Shown here piece after piece: positions 24,795 to 64,000 of a stretch of DNA of 64,000 nucleotides (the stretch's first letter is position 1; each line of letters begins with the position of its first letter). Source of the stretch: Paulinella micropora (lineage: Eukaryota > Cercozoa > Imbricatea > Euglyphida); the NCBI GenBank assembly GCA_009731375.1, contig BJOX01000029.1, positions 1,137,855-1,201,854 of the forward strand. Direction: 5' to 3'. The notes beneath the pieces are model-generated. The model was not told the origin of the DNA, ran no database searches, and saw only the letters and a program-made list of their open reading frames with translations. The translations under genes and the position numbers were made by a program.

Positions 24795-27700
24795 TCACGT
24801 TTTGACTTGTTTCCGAGGTCGTCCTCGACCCCTGTGCTCTACTGCTTCCGACTGCGTCTCTTTAGCCCTTCTCTTCTTCGCCGCCACTTCTTTCTCACAT
24901 CTTGATGCACCTATCAACAAAAATGATATGCCCGCACTTTGGACTTCGTCCCAAATACGAAGCGGAATCCTCCTTTCCTCTGTTAACTCGAACGGCATAT
25001 CCAACACCACCCTTGGCATCATTTGCACCGTCCATGGTGTAAAATCCTCATCGTCCTTCTCGATGGACGCATCCCACTGCTCCAAATCTTTGCCGTCTCG
25101 AAATACTGGCGCAAAGATTCTTTCCCGCGTCATATCAATAACACTCTTGCTCCTCCAAAAGTGCATTGTCGGAGCAAGTCCCAACGCAGCCCGTACCCGC
25201 GTTCTAGGCTGTACATACGTAACCTGCATTAAAAAGAAATAATCAAAGTCCTTATCCATGACCGTATCCTCGTGCGGTCGACATAGATAGAACTTATCAA
25301 CCTGCCAGTCGATCTTAGCCACTTCCTTACCGGCTATCCACGGTTTCTTCCATACCGTGCCTTTCCGATCCGACATTTCCGATGACTTCGGAATTTCCCT
25401 CCCATCTTTGACGTCTACCTTGACGTCCGAAGCCGAACGATCCTGTTGTCCAGCATTCCTGGCCTCAGCCTTTTCTTCCTTCTGTTGCTTTCGCAACGCC
25501 TCCTCACGCTCCTTGCGCGTAAGCAATGCTGGCGGCTGTCTAAACGCTGGTGCAATACGCCTCAGCGCTTGTTCCTCATTCTCGTCCTCCAGCAAATAAG
25601 GACTGAACTTCGCCAACCGACGAACATGAACAATCTGTTCCCTTCCACGTGCCCCCGTAGGTGCAATCTTGTAATTGTACGCACCCGTCTGACGTACTAT
25701 CTTAAATGGCCCATGCCACTTATTGTAAAACTTAATCGATACCCCTTTCGGTACCGTCGGTACATACAGCAACACTGTATCACCTTCCTTGTACTCCACA
25801 TGAGAGTACTTGCCCATTTCCTGTTCCCGCTGAACCTCTCTCAGCGTCTCCCGACACTTCTCAATCGCACTCCGTGCTTCCGCGATCGCTCGTAAGCGAA
25901 CTCCTAACAGTTCACACGGTTCCCACTTATCAGGCGGAAACAACAGTTCCGTCGGCGTGTTTAACGCCCGTCCATAGACCACCTGATGCGGACTGACACC
26001 CCGCGCGTGTCCGCCTAACGACGCCGAAGCTAAATTGTTGACAGCAAACGTGAACATAGGTACCACATATACCCAGTTAAGCTGGCTGTTCTTACAATAA
26101 GTCTTCAACGCTGCCTTCAACGTCCTGTGAACGCGTTCAATCTTACCATTCGCCATTGGGTTAAAAGCAGTCACATACTGCCAATCGAACCCAAAGAACT
26201 TGGCAATCCTTTGCGAAACCTCATTCGCGAAACTCGTTCCTCTATCCGAAATAATCCTTCTCGGTATCCCAATACGGCCGAATACCTGATCAATCAGCGC
26301 CGCCGCTGTCACTTCCGCTGTCACATCCGTAACAGGGACAGTAATGACATAATTGGAAGTTCGATCAATAACCGTTAAGAGATACTTGAATTTTTCCGTT
26401 CCTGCCTCTGGAAAAGGACCCACATGATCGATATGCAAGGTATCGAAAATATCCAGAGTGATATCATATTCACCCTTAAGCCCCATCTTCGGCCTATATG
26501 GCAACTTGGCCATCTGACAATGAGGACAACCCTTCACAAACTCCTTAACCCGTTTTCCCAGGTTATTCCACCAAAAACGTCTCCTTAACGACCACGTCAT
26601 CCTTTCCACCCCCGGGTGGCTCTGCATAGGACAATGATGCGCCGCAATTAACAAAGACGTTCTGAGTTCCTGCGGAACCCATAACAACCATCGATCCTCC
26701 TCATTGGTATATACGCCATCTTTTCCCATATACCAAAGGAGTCCATCCTTTAGTACCAAGCACCGCTTGAGTTTCCTTATGTCAATGTCCTCGGGCCTTG
26801 CCTGTGGATTGAGCAGATGTTCTCTCAACTCCTTATACTCCGTACTTTCCTTTGTGAAAGTCCGAAAAGTTTCCACCGACGCCAGTCTGACTGCCGTGTC
26901 AGTTTCCAACTGGAATCGAACCTTTTCCGGATGTGCCTCCGGTAACTGAAAAAGATGTTCCTCCTTAACTTTTTCTTCATCCTCCAAGTTAAGGCACATC
27001 GGGCCCTTCGGTAACAAGACCGCGTTAAAGGCACCCTGCCTTCCTTCCATAACATCCTCCCCCTCTTTCCTATCCGCGGTCCTTGCTTCCGCCCATAGGA
27101 TATCCTCACACGCCTCTCTCGCGATCGGCGAGTAACAGCATGCACATTTGTCTCGTGCCGCTACCTCGACTGCTTCCAACGCAGACACTTCCTCGCTGCA
27201 CGTGTCACGTTGATTGTTATTATGCGTGAACGGATGATACCAAAGCCCCGATGGCAACTTGGTGTCTTCCGCTCCCTGTTCCTCCCAATCATGTAGATCC
27301 ACATCATGACCCATGATTGCGAACACCGCCCCCGGCGTTCGAAATTCAAACTGTGCCATTCGCACCTCCTTGACCGTATTACGTCGCTGTAAATCATCAA
27401 CGGCCTTATCCTTCTGTCCACTCTTGTCCTCATACCGAGAACAAAAATCAGGGACAACATTCCTTTTGCCCTTGATGTAATGAATGGTGAAGTCATACTC
27501 CGCCAATTCCAACTGCCACCTGGCCAACCTACCTGTATGATCTCCAGACATGAGCCATAGCAGGTTATGATGGTCCGTTCTAACCAAAATGTTAGGAGTA
27601 CCCCACAGGTATTCCCGCAACCTCTGGAAAGCCCACACTATAGCGAGTGCTTCCCGCTGCCTTGTGCAGTATTCCTTTTCCGCCGGTATCAGCTGCCGGC

Positions 27701-30700
27701 TGATGAACATAACGGGCCGCAACTGCCCAATGGACTTGTCCATCTGTTGAAGCACCGCTCCTACCGCGTACGAAGACGCGTCAGTGTCGAGCACGAACTG
27801 TTCCTTCCAGTCAGGTAACATAAGAACTCGACCTCCCTGCCTTGGGTCTTTAGCGATCTCATCCTTGAGCTCCGCTATCACTCTCGTGACTTCCTCCGGC
27901 CATGGGTCGTCCCCGACCCCTTGCTTCAGGAATTTCCTGACCACCGCTACTCTTTCCGCAAACCCCGGAATGAATTCACCATAATACTGAGCCAGCGATA
28001 TAAAGGAATGTAAGTCCGTCCGAGTCTTTGGCATCGGCATAGACGCTACATAGTTCCTCTTTTCATATGCAATCGCACACCGACCCTCTGAGATCTCATA
28101 TCCCAGGTACTGTATCTTTCTTTGTGCGAAGTCACATTTCTGTGCATTCAAGCGCAATCCAAACGCGCTTATACGTCGCAAGACGTCCTGCACGTGTTCC
28201 ACGTGTTTCTCCATACTCTCTGAATAAATGATAATATCATCTATGTAACAGAAAGCATAATCCTCCGTCGACCCAAGACGAACCACCGTCGCCTCATCGT
28301 CGTACTCCTTCCCCAGCATCTTAGTCATAGCATGCTGAAATAGACCCGGAGAGCACTTAAGACCCATCGGTAATACCTTCCACACGTATGTAGTCATTCC
28401 GACCATAAACGCTGTGAGATACCGACATGACTCATTAAGAGGGATTTGCCAAAACCCGCTCTTAAGATCAAGCGTAGTATACACCTTCGCATGCTTGAGC
28501 CGGTTGATCCCCTTCCTGAGATCCGGTACCGGTGTCTCGATCTGCTTCAGAATCTTATTGATCCTATAGTAATTGATACACATACGTAAGGACCCATCCG
28601 GCTTGGGCGCCATACGCACAGGTGAAGACACCTCCGATAAGCGTGCCTCAATGATGTCCTTCTCCAAAAGCTCCTGAGTGATTTCCCGAGCCATCCGATC
28701 CTCGTGATAGCTCATACGTGACGGTCTCCTGTGACCCACCACGTCTTCACCCAGCTTCCGTCCAAAGTTAGCCTCGTAACCCCGAACAGAGCCCGCCTCA
28801 AGAGGCCCAAATACCTCCATATTATTCTCCAAGATACCCTTGAGGGCATCTCGCTCCTTTATAGTACCTTCCCAAGTATTATATTTCTCCGCAATAGCCT
28901 TTTCCGCGGCTATCCTAGCCTCCTCAATCTCCTTATGAGAGGCCTTACGTGATAACTGCGCCACATCCTCCATCGGAATCGGCCGCTCATCCTCACGTAC
29001 CATCGTCCCATGGTACCTAGTTTCCTCCTTGCCTCTCCACTGGGCAAGCTGTGCCACATGATCTATGATAATGGCATATTGCATTGCATGCGTGCGGTGA
29101 TATATACCCGATATCCAAGAGAAGGCTTGCTTTCTCACATCCGCCATCTCACGTTGCATTAACTTGGCCCCATAAGCCAACGCCTTCTCCTTCGTCCCCA
29201 ATCGTAAAGCCAAGACCAGCTTATGGCCTCTATGTGGGATCGGGACCGGGTCATCAATAAGATGATCCTCTATATCCTGCCACCACATTTCCGTCCGAGT
29301 TCCCACTGGGATGACTATAGTGAAATCATCCACCGATAGCCTGTTTTTCAAGACCTCCTTAATGGCCTTGACTCCCTTAGGGAAAAACAAATTATCATCC
29401 CAGTGACTCTTCAAGAAGGCTTCTACGATCGGCTTAGGCTGCTTGACCGGCAGCTTATGTTGGGTAACATTCCAAACCACATGAGACGTCGTGGTCGAAT
29501 GCACATCTATATAGACATGCTGATCACCGGCATCCTCCATGCCCGCAATCGTACCCCGCAACAATTCCGCTTTTGCTGCGTAGAGGTGTTCCAACCTCGC
29601 GTCTATCGCGGCCACTACCGCCTCATCCTTTGCGGAATCCCTACAGTCCACGTTCACGACCCTCACGTCGCGTGGGTCCCTGTAGGCCCAGCCAAAGGTT
29701 GTGGTCATGACATATTCCGTCTCCTGTATCTTGTCGTCAGAATTGTCAGCAACCACACTTGCTTCCCCAGAGTCCCCCGACTCTACTGTGCATACATGGA
29801 AGAACGAGGCTGTTACAGGCTCCTGAATGTGGGGTGTGACCGAAGGCTCCGTGCCCTCGGACACCACCTTTGTCCACCCCCAGTCAGCGCGCATGACTGG
29901 TGAGACACTCACATCCAAATCGTGCGCTACCGCACATTGGCCTTCCCGCCGTAAAGGTTCATACGGTACTACCTCGTACCGCGGAGCCACCTCGGATCCA
30001 CCGTACTGCACCACGTTCAGATCCGTATAAATCCGAGTGTGCATTCGTCTGAGGCTCCGCAGCCCCAACAGGAGACCACCAGCAAAGGCTGGGACGACCC
30101 AAAACCGATGAGAGAAAGACTTCCCGTCTTTCAAAAGGAACGTAAGCATGACTAACCCTGAGACCCCGGTCATGCCTCCCACTCCCTTGATCCTCAACCG
30201 AAACGGCCGAAACCCGTGTCTAAACCATGGTTCCCTGCTCCATAGTTCAATAAATTCCTTCCTGAGTACATTCAGAGATGCCATTGTATCATTGCCCACA
30301 ATGCATTCCTGCTGTACATCCTCAATAAAAATTTTAGTGAATAATAAAGGCAATTCAGCTTTCCCCGGGCCACACCCGTCCGCTGAAAGTGCTTCATAAC
30401 CACCAAAATATTTACTATCAAGCGCCTCCGACGCTAACTCCACATTAAGGTCCGTGCCTTTATTCATCACCGGACATAGAGTGTCCCTGTGACTATCAAG
30501 GTCCTCAACCTGCTCATTCTGTCCATCCTGGCCTTCCAAGGCCACCGCGTCCGTAGCTTCCTGGACTCCCCGCGTTACCACGCGTGTCCTATCATCAAAT
30601 CGCAGGTCATGAGTAACCATGTCGCCTCCGTGGCCGACAGGCAACTCACCCGACTTATTCTCCCTCCCGACCTCCGAGTCAGGCGCTGGGATTGCCTCCT

Positions 30701-33119
30701 GGGATCCCTGGCCCCGCACTTGCATTAATGCTTTGCCCTGCACATTCACCAACATGTCCACTAGCGTTATACCAAACGCCATACCCTGGACTTGTTGCTG
30801 CGGAGGCATCTGCCCTCCGACGGTCCCCTGACCGCCTCCCATCGGCATACCAGGAGCAGGCAAGATTGGTGCTGGAGGGATGTAAGACTGTCCCCCATAA
30901 GCAACCACCTGCTGCTGTGGCTGCCCTTGGTAGAACTGCTGCTGCATCGGCTGCCCGTAGCCTACTGGTAACTGCTGCCCCGGAGCTGGACCCGCATAGT
31001 AAGCACCTGCTCCCGCCTGCTGCATATGCGATGAGGGAAAAGTTCCCGCACCCCCCCCATACACATTTGCATTAGGAAAAAGGGAACTACCCTGATTGCC
31101 GCCCCACTGCGGGCTCCGATTTGAGTTGGGACGTTCCCGTGAATCTGAACGCCCTCCCCGACGTCGCGGTGGAGATCGATCTCGGCTCCGCTCCGGTGAC
31201 CTATCTCGATTCCGTGAATCGCGTCGTCCTCGGTCGTATCCGCCACGAACATGCCCTCCTCGATCGTATCCTCGTCGATCTCGGGCTTCATCCCTCTCGT
31301 CGTAATGACGACCGCCCGATACATGAGTGACCTCACGATCACTACGACGATCTCTTGACCTTGAACGACTACGTCGGTTGTCAAGGTGCCCTCGATCCGA
31401 CCGATCGCTCGAACTAGACGACGAGCTCGACGAAGAACTAGCAGCCGACCTTGCTGAGGACGCATCCGATGACCCCCGTAAATTCCATGAGGGGTCCACG
31501 GATTCATTCCCGTGCCTGCCCGGGATATCTCTTCCCATAGACGCCGGTGCGTCGCCGCCATCTGAAGTGAGAGGGTTCCATACCCTGAACTTTTCCCATT
31601 CACCCTTCAAATAAGGTGCCTCACCAGGATCCGTCCATCCCTTCTGATCGTATGCCTTCCGATCACGATCCTGAAGGTTCTTGAGCTCCTGCGAATACTT
31701 ATTCGTATTCAACAAGCCATGGAAGGGACCCACTGGATAGTCGTAGCGTACCTTCCTCAAGACTTCCTTCTGCACCGAGTCATCCCAGCCTTCAGGATGA
31801 AAATTCTGGCAATTGCTCTTGCACATGGCTCCCGATTTGAGCCACAAGGCTCCCGCCTTCTTCATGCACAACGGCCTATGCACCCTGGGGTTGTAGTATG
31901 ACCTCTGGAACCGTTGACGACCTTGCCCCGGCCCCCCTTGGGGTCTCTGACCATAGAACTGAGGTCCCCTGCGCGAGTACCCCTGGCCCCAATAAACTTC
32001 ATCCCCGGGCTCGAATGGTCCCGCACCATCCCCTCCCCCCTGGTTCTGATTACCTTGAGTGGGAGTCCCTGACCTCGGACCCGACCACTTCCACTCATCG
32101 ATGATGGTTTTCTGGACTCGACGCATGACTTTCCCCAACACGTCTTCATCCACGTTCCATATCTCCGGACTGGCCTCAGGGGTAGACTGTCCAGTACCCT
32201 TGAGGAGGTATTCCCATACCTCTGTGTCCGTCTGAATCTCTTTCGCCATCTTAATAAAGACTTGATTGTTCAGATCGAACAATGCCACAGCCGTCAATTT
32301 GAAGGCTTCTGCAGGTGTGAGCATAATCACCATGTCCATTATCCTCTGGAACATGTAGTGGAGTACAGGCTTCTTATTCACCATCCACTTGACCTCCGCC
32401 TGCAGCTGACTGACCTCCTGTGACTTAGAGGCAAAAACATGGTAGCCCATCTTCTCTGCGAGCATCAGACCAATACTATCGACACACATGGCGTCGAACC
32501 GAGTAGACTGCAGCTTTCCCCAAAAAGCTGCCCACACCTCGCTTTGCATAAGCCATTCGTTGTCCACCGATGACTGACAACGAAAGAACCTATCAGCCAC
32601 TATGGCCACATCCTCAGGCGTATAAATGTTAGCTGAACGACAGACCCGACGTACCTCTGTCAGCCACATACGAAGCTCAGAGATATGCCTAGGAATTGCA
32701 ACCTTCTGATTGTCCAGAGCAAAAGCCTTCTGGTCACCCAGAAGGCGGTCCACATCCTTCTGGTGACGTTCAATAGTACGACGTCGTTCCTCGTCGTTCT
32801 TTTCCATCTTACGGTTCCATGACGAAACCGCAAGCTTTCGTCGTTCTGCCTGGCCATCCCAAGCCACAGCAAAATGATAAAAAGCTTTGGCCATATAAAC
32901 GATGGCATCCACTACCAGCAATCGTTCCAACGTGACGAGATTTTCAGACGATCCCGCTGTAGCCCAAGTGGGCTTTGTCCCTGAGACTGCCTTGTCCCAG
33001 AAGCCATCCATTGCGTCGAAAATGGGCGTGAACACGTCGTCTATTGAGAGCACTTTAGCCCCAACACCACTCTTGGGCCGAAAAATAAAGTTGCCCATTG
33101 CGTGCACAGTGGGTGACAC
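24795..33119 (-). CDS. pol: Gag-Pol polyprotein of element B (main frame)
   Basis: A 2774-codon open frame; the start at 33119 is GTG, so it is probably entered from the upstream gag frame. Residue 1 is that GTG. The early part is Gag, with a C418-x14-C-x3-C-x3-H zinc-type motif, an Arg/Ser-Asp-rich stretch (about 530-690) and a Gln/Gly/Pro-rich stretch. Protease: VGNDTMA, D944. Reverse transcriptase: LKSGFWQIPL, LPMGLKCSPGLFQ and YIDD at 1625-1628. RNase H: LDTDAS, D1778. Integrase: HHCC zinc region, then D2231, D2292 and E2328 (35 residues between the last two, a normal DDx35E). A WHGPFKI GPY-like module follows, then an extension ending in a block shared with element A (FYLCRP, FWRS, WTVQMMPR, PFEL). 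All catalytic residues seen are intact. Confidence 0.92.
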   Translation of the reverse strand: MSPTVHAMGNFIFRPKSGVGAKVLSIDDVFTPIFDAMDGFWDKAVSGTKPTWATAGSSENLVTLERLLVVDAIVYMAKAFYHFAVAWDGQAERRKLAVSSWNRKMEKNDEERRRTIERHQKDVDRLLGDQKAFALDNQKVAIPRHISELRMWLTEVRRVCRSANIYTPEDVAIVADRFFRCQSSVDNEWLMQSEVWAAFWGKLQSTRFDAMCVDSIGLMLAEKMGYHVFASKSQEVSQLQAEVKWMVNKKPVLHYMFQRIMDMVIMLTPAEAFKLTAVALFDLNNQVFIKMAKEIQTDTEVWEYLLKGTGQSTPEASPEIWNVDEDVLGKVMRRVQKTIIDEWKWSGPRSGTPTQGNQNQGGGDGAGPFEPGDEVYWGQGYSRRGPQFYGQRPQGGPGQGRQRFQRSYYNPRVHRPLCMKKAGALWLKSGAMCKSNCQNFHPEGWDDSVQKEVLRKVRYDYPVGPFHGLLNTNKYSQELKNLQDRDRKAYDQKGWTDPGEAPYLKGEWEKFRVWNPLTSDGGDAPASMGRDIPGRHGNESVDPSWNLRGSSDASSARSAASSSSSSSSSSSDRSDRGHLDNRRSRSRSRDRRSDREVTHVSGGRHYDERDEARDRRGYDRGGHVRGGYDRGRRDSRNRDRSPERSRDRSPPRRRGGRSDSRERPNSNRSPQWGGNQGSSLFPNANVYGGGAGTFPSSHMQQAGAGAYYAGPAPGQQLPVGYGQPMQQQFYQGQPQQQVVAYGGQSYIPPAPILPAPGMPMGGGQGTVGGQMPPQQQVQGMAFGITLVDMLVNVQGKALMQVRGQGSQEAIPAPDSEVGRENKSGELPVGHGGDMVTHDLRFDDRTRVVTRGVQEATDAVALEGQDGQNEQVEDLDSHRDTLCPVMNKGTDLNVELASEALDSKYFGGYEALSADGCGPGKAELPLLFTKIFIEDVQQECIVGNDTMASLNVLRKEFIELWSREPWFRHGFRPFRLRIKGVGGMTGVSGLVMLTFLLKDGKSFSHRFWVVPAFAGGLLLGLRSLRRMHTRIYTDLNVVQYGGSEVAPRYEVVPYEPLRREGQCAVAHDLDVSVSPVMRADWGWTKVVSEGTEPSVTPHIQEPVTASFFHVCTVESGDSGEASVVADNSDDKIQETEYVMTTTFGWAYRDPRDVRVVNVDCRDSAKDEAVVAAIDARLEHLYAAKAELLRGTIAGMEDAGDQHVYIDVHSTTTSHVVWNVTQHKLPVKQPKPIVEAFLKSHWDDNLFFPKGVKAIKEVLKNRLSVDDFTIVIPVGTRTEMWWQDIEDHLIDDPVPIPHRGHKLVLALRLGTKEKALAYGAKLMQREMADVRKQAFSWISGIYHRTHAMQYAIIIDHVAQLAQWRGKEETRYHGTMVREDERPIPMEDVAQLSRKASHKEIEEARIAAEKAIAEKYNTWEGTIKERDALKGILENNMEVFGPLEAGSVRGYEANFGRKLGEDVVGHRRPSRMSYHEDRMAREITQELLEKDIIEARLSEVSSPVRMAPKPDGSLRMCINYYRINKILKQIETPVPDLRKGINRLKHAKVYTTLDLKSGFWQIPLNESCRYLTAFMVGMTTYVWKVLPMGLKCSPGLFQHAMTKMLGKEYDDEATVVRLGSTEDYAFCYIDDIIIYSESMEKHVEHVQDVLRRISAFGLRLNAQKCDFAQRKIQYLGYEISEGRCAIAYEKRNYVASMPMPKTRTDLHSFISLAQYYGEFIPGFAERVAVVRKFLKQGVGDDPWPEEVTRVIAELKDEIAKDPRQGGRVLMLPDWKEQFVLDTDASSYAVGAVLQQMDKSIGQLRPVMFISRQLIPAEKEYCTRQREALAIVWAFQRLREYLWGTPNILVRTDHHNLLWLMSGDHTGRLARWQLELAEYDFTIHYIKGKRNVVPDFCSRYEDKSGQKDKAVDDLQRRNTVKEVRMAQFEFRTPGAVFAIMGHDVDLHDWEEQGAEDTKLPSGLWYHPFTHNNNQRDTCSEEVSALEAVEVAARDKCACCYSPIAREACEDILWAEARTADRKEGEDVMEGRQGAFNAVLLPKGPMCLNLEDEEKVKEEHLFQLPEAHPEKVRFQLETDTAVRLASVETFRTFTKESTEYKELREHLLNPQARPEDIDIRKLKRCLVLKDGLLWYMGKDGVYTNEEDRWLLWVPQELRTSLLIAAHHCPMQSHPGVERMTWSLRRRFWWNNLGKRVKEFVKGCPHCQMAKLPYRPKMGLKGEYDITLDIFDTLHIDHVGPFPEAGTEKFKYLLTVIDRTSNYVITVPVTDVTAEVTAAALIDQVFGRIGIPRRIISDRGTSFANEVSQRIAKFFGFDWQYVTAFNPMANGKIERVHRTLKAALKTYCKNSQLNWVYVVPMFTFAVNNLASASLGGHARGVSPHQVVYGRALNTPTELLFPPDKWEPCELLGVRLRAIAEARSAIEKCRETLREVQREQEMGKYSHVEYKEGDTVLLYVPTVPKGVSIKFYNKWHGPFKIVRQTGAYNYKIAPTGARGREQIVHVRRLAKFSPYLLEDENEEQALRRIAPAFRQPPALLTRKEREEALRKQQKEEKAEARNAGQQDRSASDVKVDVKDGREIPKSSEMSDRKGTVWKKPWIAGKEVAKIDWQVDKFYLCRPHEDTVMDKDFDYFFLMQVTYVQPRTRVRAALGLAPTMHFWRSKSVIDMTRERIFAPVFRDGKDLEQWDASIEKDDEDFTPWTVQMMPRVVLDMPFELTEERRIPLRIWDEVQSAGISFLLIGASRCEKEVAAKKRRAKETQSEAVEHRGRGRPRKQVKT

Positions 33120-33814
33120 TCTGTGTGAAACTGAGCAAACTTTTGCACTTCAGTCCATCTTGGATGCCCTCGATCCAAGACATCCCAAGACGGCCAACAG
33201 CCAACCAAGTCGTACACAGGCTGTCCGTGACGTTTGACAAAGTCACGAGAAAGGTCTCCAGCCATGGCAGTGGTGCCCCAGGCTTCAGCTTGGACTTGTC
33301 CCAACCTCGCTATATTGAGATCGACCATTCCCTCCGTTGATGCCATCAATCTGGACGCATCCAGCCTCTCAGGCGTCCAGTAGTGGGTCCCCATGCCCAC
33401 AGCTTCTGCAATCTGAACCACCATCTCTGCTGCCACCATAACATTGGCCACTGTGGTGCGTCCGATCACAAGTGTGTCCCACACGTTCCTCGTCGAACCA
33501 GGCGAGATAGCATTAATGCATTGTCTGACCGTCTGCAATGCCTTTGTGGACGGTAACTGGTCCGCCCAACTATCACCTGTGAGACGAAACTGCCACATCG
33601 TCTTCAAATCGTCTTCCAGACGAGCAGAGATGAAGTGCAAAGAGGGAGGTGTTCCCCCTGTTGTCGACGAACTCGACGCTGTGAGGGCTCCTGCCCCCAT
33701 AAAACGTGTACCAAGAGAGGAAGGTACCAAAGACCCACCCCCCCTAGTATACGCTGGTGTAGAATAAGGGCTGCTTGCTGTCAACATCCTCCTCCTATTC
33801 TCACGTGGTAACAT
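33041..33814 (-). CDS. gag: N-terminal Gag frame of element B
   Basis: Reads from ATG at 33814 (MLPRENRRRMLTASS) to TAG at 33041, overlapping the long frame by about 0.1 kb. The two frames are related by a -1 shift, with the shared open window from about 33147 to 33041. The content continues sensibly from one frame to the other near 33085, where the minus strand has TTTATTTTTCGG. The cause could be programmed -1 frameshifting, a recent one-base loss in the T-run, or a sequencing error. There is no canonical X-XXY-YYZ heptamer in the zero frame. By position this is matrix/capsid-type sequence. Confidence 0.75.
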   Translation of the reverse strand: MLPRENRRRMLTASSPYSTPAYTRGGGSLVPSSLGTRFMGAGALTASSSSTTGGTPPSLHFISARLEDDLKTMWQFRLTGDSWADQLPSTKALQTVRQCINAISPGSTRNVWDTLVIGRTTVANVMVAAEMVVQIAEAVGMGTHYWTPERLDASRLMASTEGMVDLNIARLGQVQAEAWGTTAMAGDLSRDFVKRHGQPVYDLVGCWPSWDVLDRGHPRWTEVQKFAQFHTECHPLCTQWATLFFGPRVVLGLKCSQ

Positions 33815-34183
33815 ATCGAAATGAGAAAGAGAAGAGAGATGTGAGAAAGCAACAAATGACACACACAGCACACACACACAACTGCTCCACACACAGCTTA
33901 TGAGTTATGCTGGTGACACCTGTTTCCTCCAACCGAATACAAAACAAATGTGCGTGCTCCTACACCTCACACACAATCTGTTTCTATCCCTCTCCCCCTA
34001 AGGAGAGCTCAACTGTCTAAAGCAAAACTTGAAAAAGGTCAACACCCTTTTCTGTCGGAAATTCCGAGGTGTCAAAACCTCAAGAAAAAACTGAGGCAAG
34101 AAAAACGTGAGAACTTGAGCTTTTCGTGAACCTCACGAAAAGCAAAAGCAAAACCCCGTTCAATTTTTGTTAGTGGCTCCAGA
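33815..34183 (-). other. Element B leader with primer-binding site
   Basis: The 0.37-kb leader between the LTR and the gag ATG. Reading from the LTR, TCTGGAGCCACTAAC starts one base after it. Its TGGAGCCACTAAC (plus-strand about 34166-34181) is the likely primer-binding site. Inverted GTGAACCTCACG-like arms near 34109-34140 could fold. Confidence 0.55.
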
Positions 34184-34313
34184 TGTAACCGGAACAGCTA
34201 CTCTGACATTTAGTCGTACCTCAACTGGAGAGGGGCAGACCAAGCATAAGAGTCAAGTAACGACAAGCCGGACAACACTTGATGCCACTATGTAATGTAC
34301 GGGCCGGCCGACA
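34184..34313 (-). repeat. Element B 5' LTR (130 bp)
   Basis: 129 of 130 bases match the other LTR. On the minus strand it begins TGTCGGCCGGCC and ends CCGGTTACA. The TAGC duplication follows at 34314-34317. Confidence 0.95.
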
Positions 34314-34317
34314 TAGC

Positions 34318-34648
34318 CAACCCGGCGCAGGGCATTCACTTGAATACACACACGCCGGGCTGTCACTTGACCTGAGTAAAAATACTAAGTTTCGTAGGTC
34401 ACTTGACCTGAGTAAAAATACTAAGTTTCGTAGGTCAGGGAAGCCGGTTTAGTAGTACCAAAAGACTCTGGATCGGTCAATTGAAAGTTGCAGTTTATGG
34501 ACCGAATTATCAATATTGTGTTAACCTTCAAGTTTATTCTTCAAGTTTACACTTCTATTTTTGGTTCCGTTACTTCATTTTTTCGTTTATTTATCAACTT
34601 TCATAATTTGTAGTTGTTACGTTTTCAACTGCGCAAGTGCATCGGTTA
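34318..34648. other. Spacer with a 36-bp tandem duplication
   Basis: The 36-bp unit starting GTCACTTGACCTGAG occurs twice head to tail (34362-34397, 34398-34433) and a third GTCA begins. The rest is AT-rich and should include the 3' UTR of the ankyrin gene to the right. Confidence 0.8.

Positions 34649-64000
<29,352 letters not shown>

Larger units (their letters stand above)
24364..34313 (-). mobile_element. Ty3/gypsy-type LTR retrotransposon, element B (complete)
   Basis: A 9.95-kb element on the minus strand: 5' LTR 34184-34313, primer-binding site about 34166-34181, N-terminal gag frame 33041-33814, a long gag-pol frame to 24795, polypurine tract 24494-24507 and 3' LTR 24364-24493, flanked by TAGC. 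LTRs differ at one of 130 positions, which points to a very recent insertion. The pol order and integrase motifs match element A, but the sequences are well diverged, so it is a separate lineage. Confidence 0.95.

Noticed and set aside
33080-33095. Canonical -1 slippery heptamer at the element B Gag junction
   Set aside because: In the zero frame the codons are TTA TTT TTC; neither T-TTA-TTT nor A-TTT-TTC fits X-XXY-YYZ.
33055-33246. Short third-frame ORF bridging the two Gag frames of element B
   Set aside because: It has no ATG in useful position, and its content does not continue either neighbour.

Overview
This is nuclear DNA from a eukaryote, most likely a unicellular alga or other protist; I cannot name the species. 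The evidence is two spliceosomal-intron genes, two complete Ty3/gypsy-type LTR retrotransposons, a non-LTR reverse transcriptase remnant and an extreme load of microsatellites. There is no operon structure, no rRNA and no convincing complete tRNA gene. Four assembly gaps are present (20257-20610, 36474-36801, 56757-56766, 60943-61723).

Layout. 1-5.4 kb: microsatellites, a tRNA-like remnant, a broken LINE-type reverse transcriptase and degenerate repeats. 5419-16021 (+): Ty3/gypsy element A with 244/238-bp LTRs, a 4-bp target duplication, gag, then pol in the same frame behind a single TGA. 16965-21.5 kb (-): a secreted or membrane-anchored subtilisin-like protease with a Notch-type LNR module, in at least eight exons. 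21.6-24.36 kb: intergenic. 24364-34313 (-): Ty3/gypsy element B with 130-bp LTRs differing at one base and a 4-bp target duplication. 34649 to beyond 64000 (-): one large gene with a CLU-like (clustered-mitochondria/TIF31-type) segment, a long ankyrin array and a ZZ-like zinc finger. I could join it as 37 exons with matching intron phases at every junction. They total 4365 coding bases in about 29 kb, and most of the rest is microsatellite.

Main observation. Introns of the large gene, and one intron of the protease gene, carry truncated tandem copies of the neighbouring exon edge together with its splice site. Copies of an exon's start always lie upstream of that exon, and copies of its end always lie downstream. 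That is what repeated tandem duplication across exon/intron borders, with ends in the microsatellites, would give. In one intron the process appears to have made two identical 51-nt chimeric mini-exons that keep acceptor, donor and frame. Elsewhere it has made a 1.2-kb minisatellite from an exon end, in which most copies have lost the splice-donor GT.

The two retroelements are related but distinct. They share an unusual protease motif (DTMA in place of DTGA) and a conserved extension after the integrase. Element A carries a valine at the second catalytic aspartate of its integrase, while element B keeps all three acidic residues. Exon borders, domain names and mechanisms were read by eye from the sequence; no search was run.
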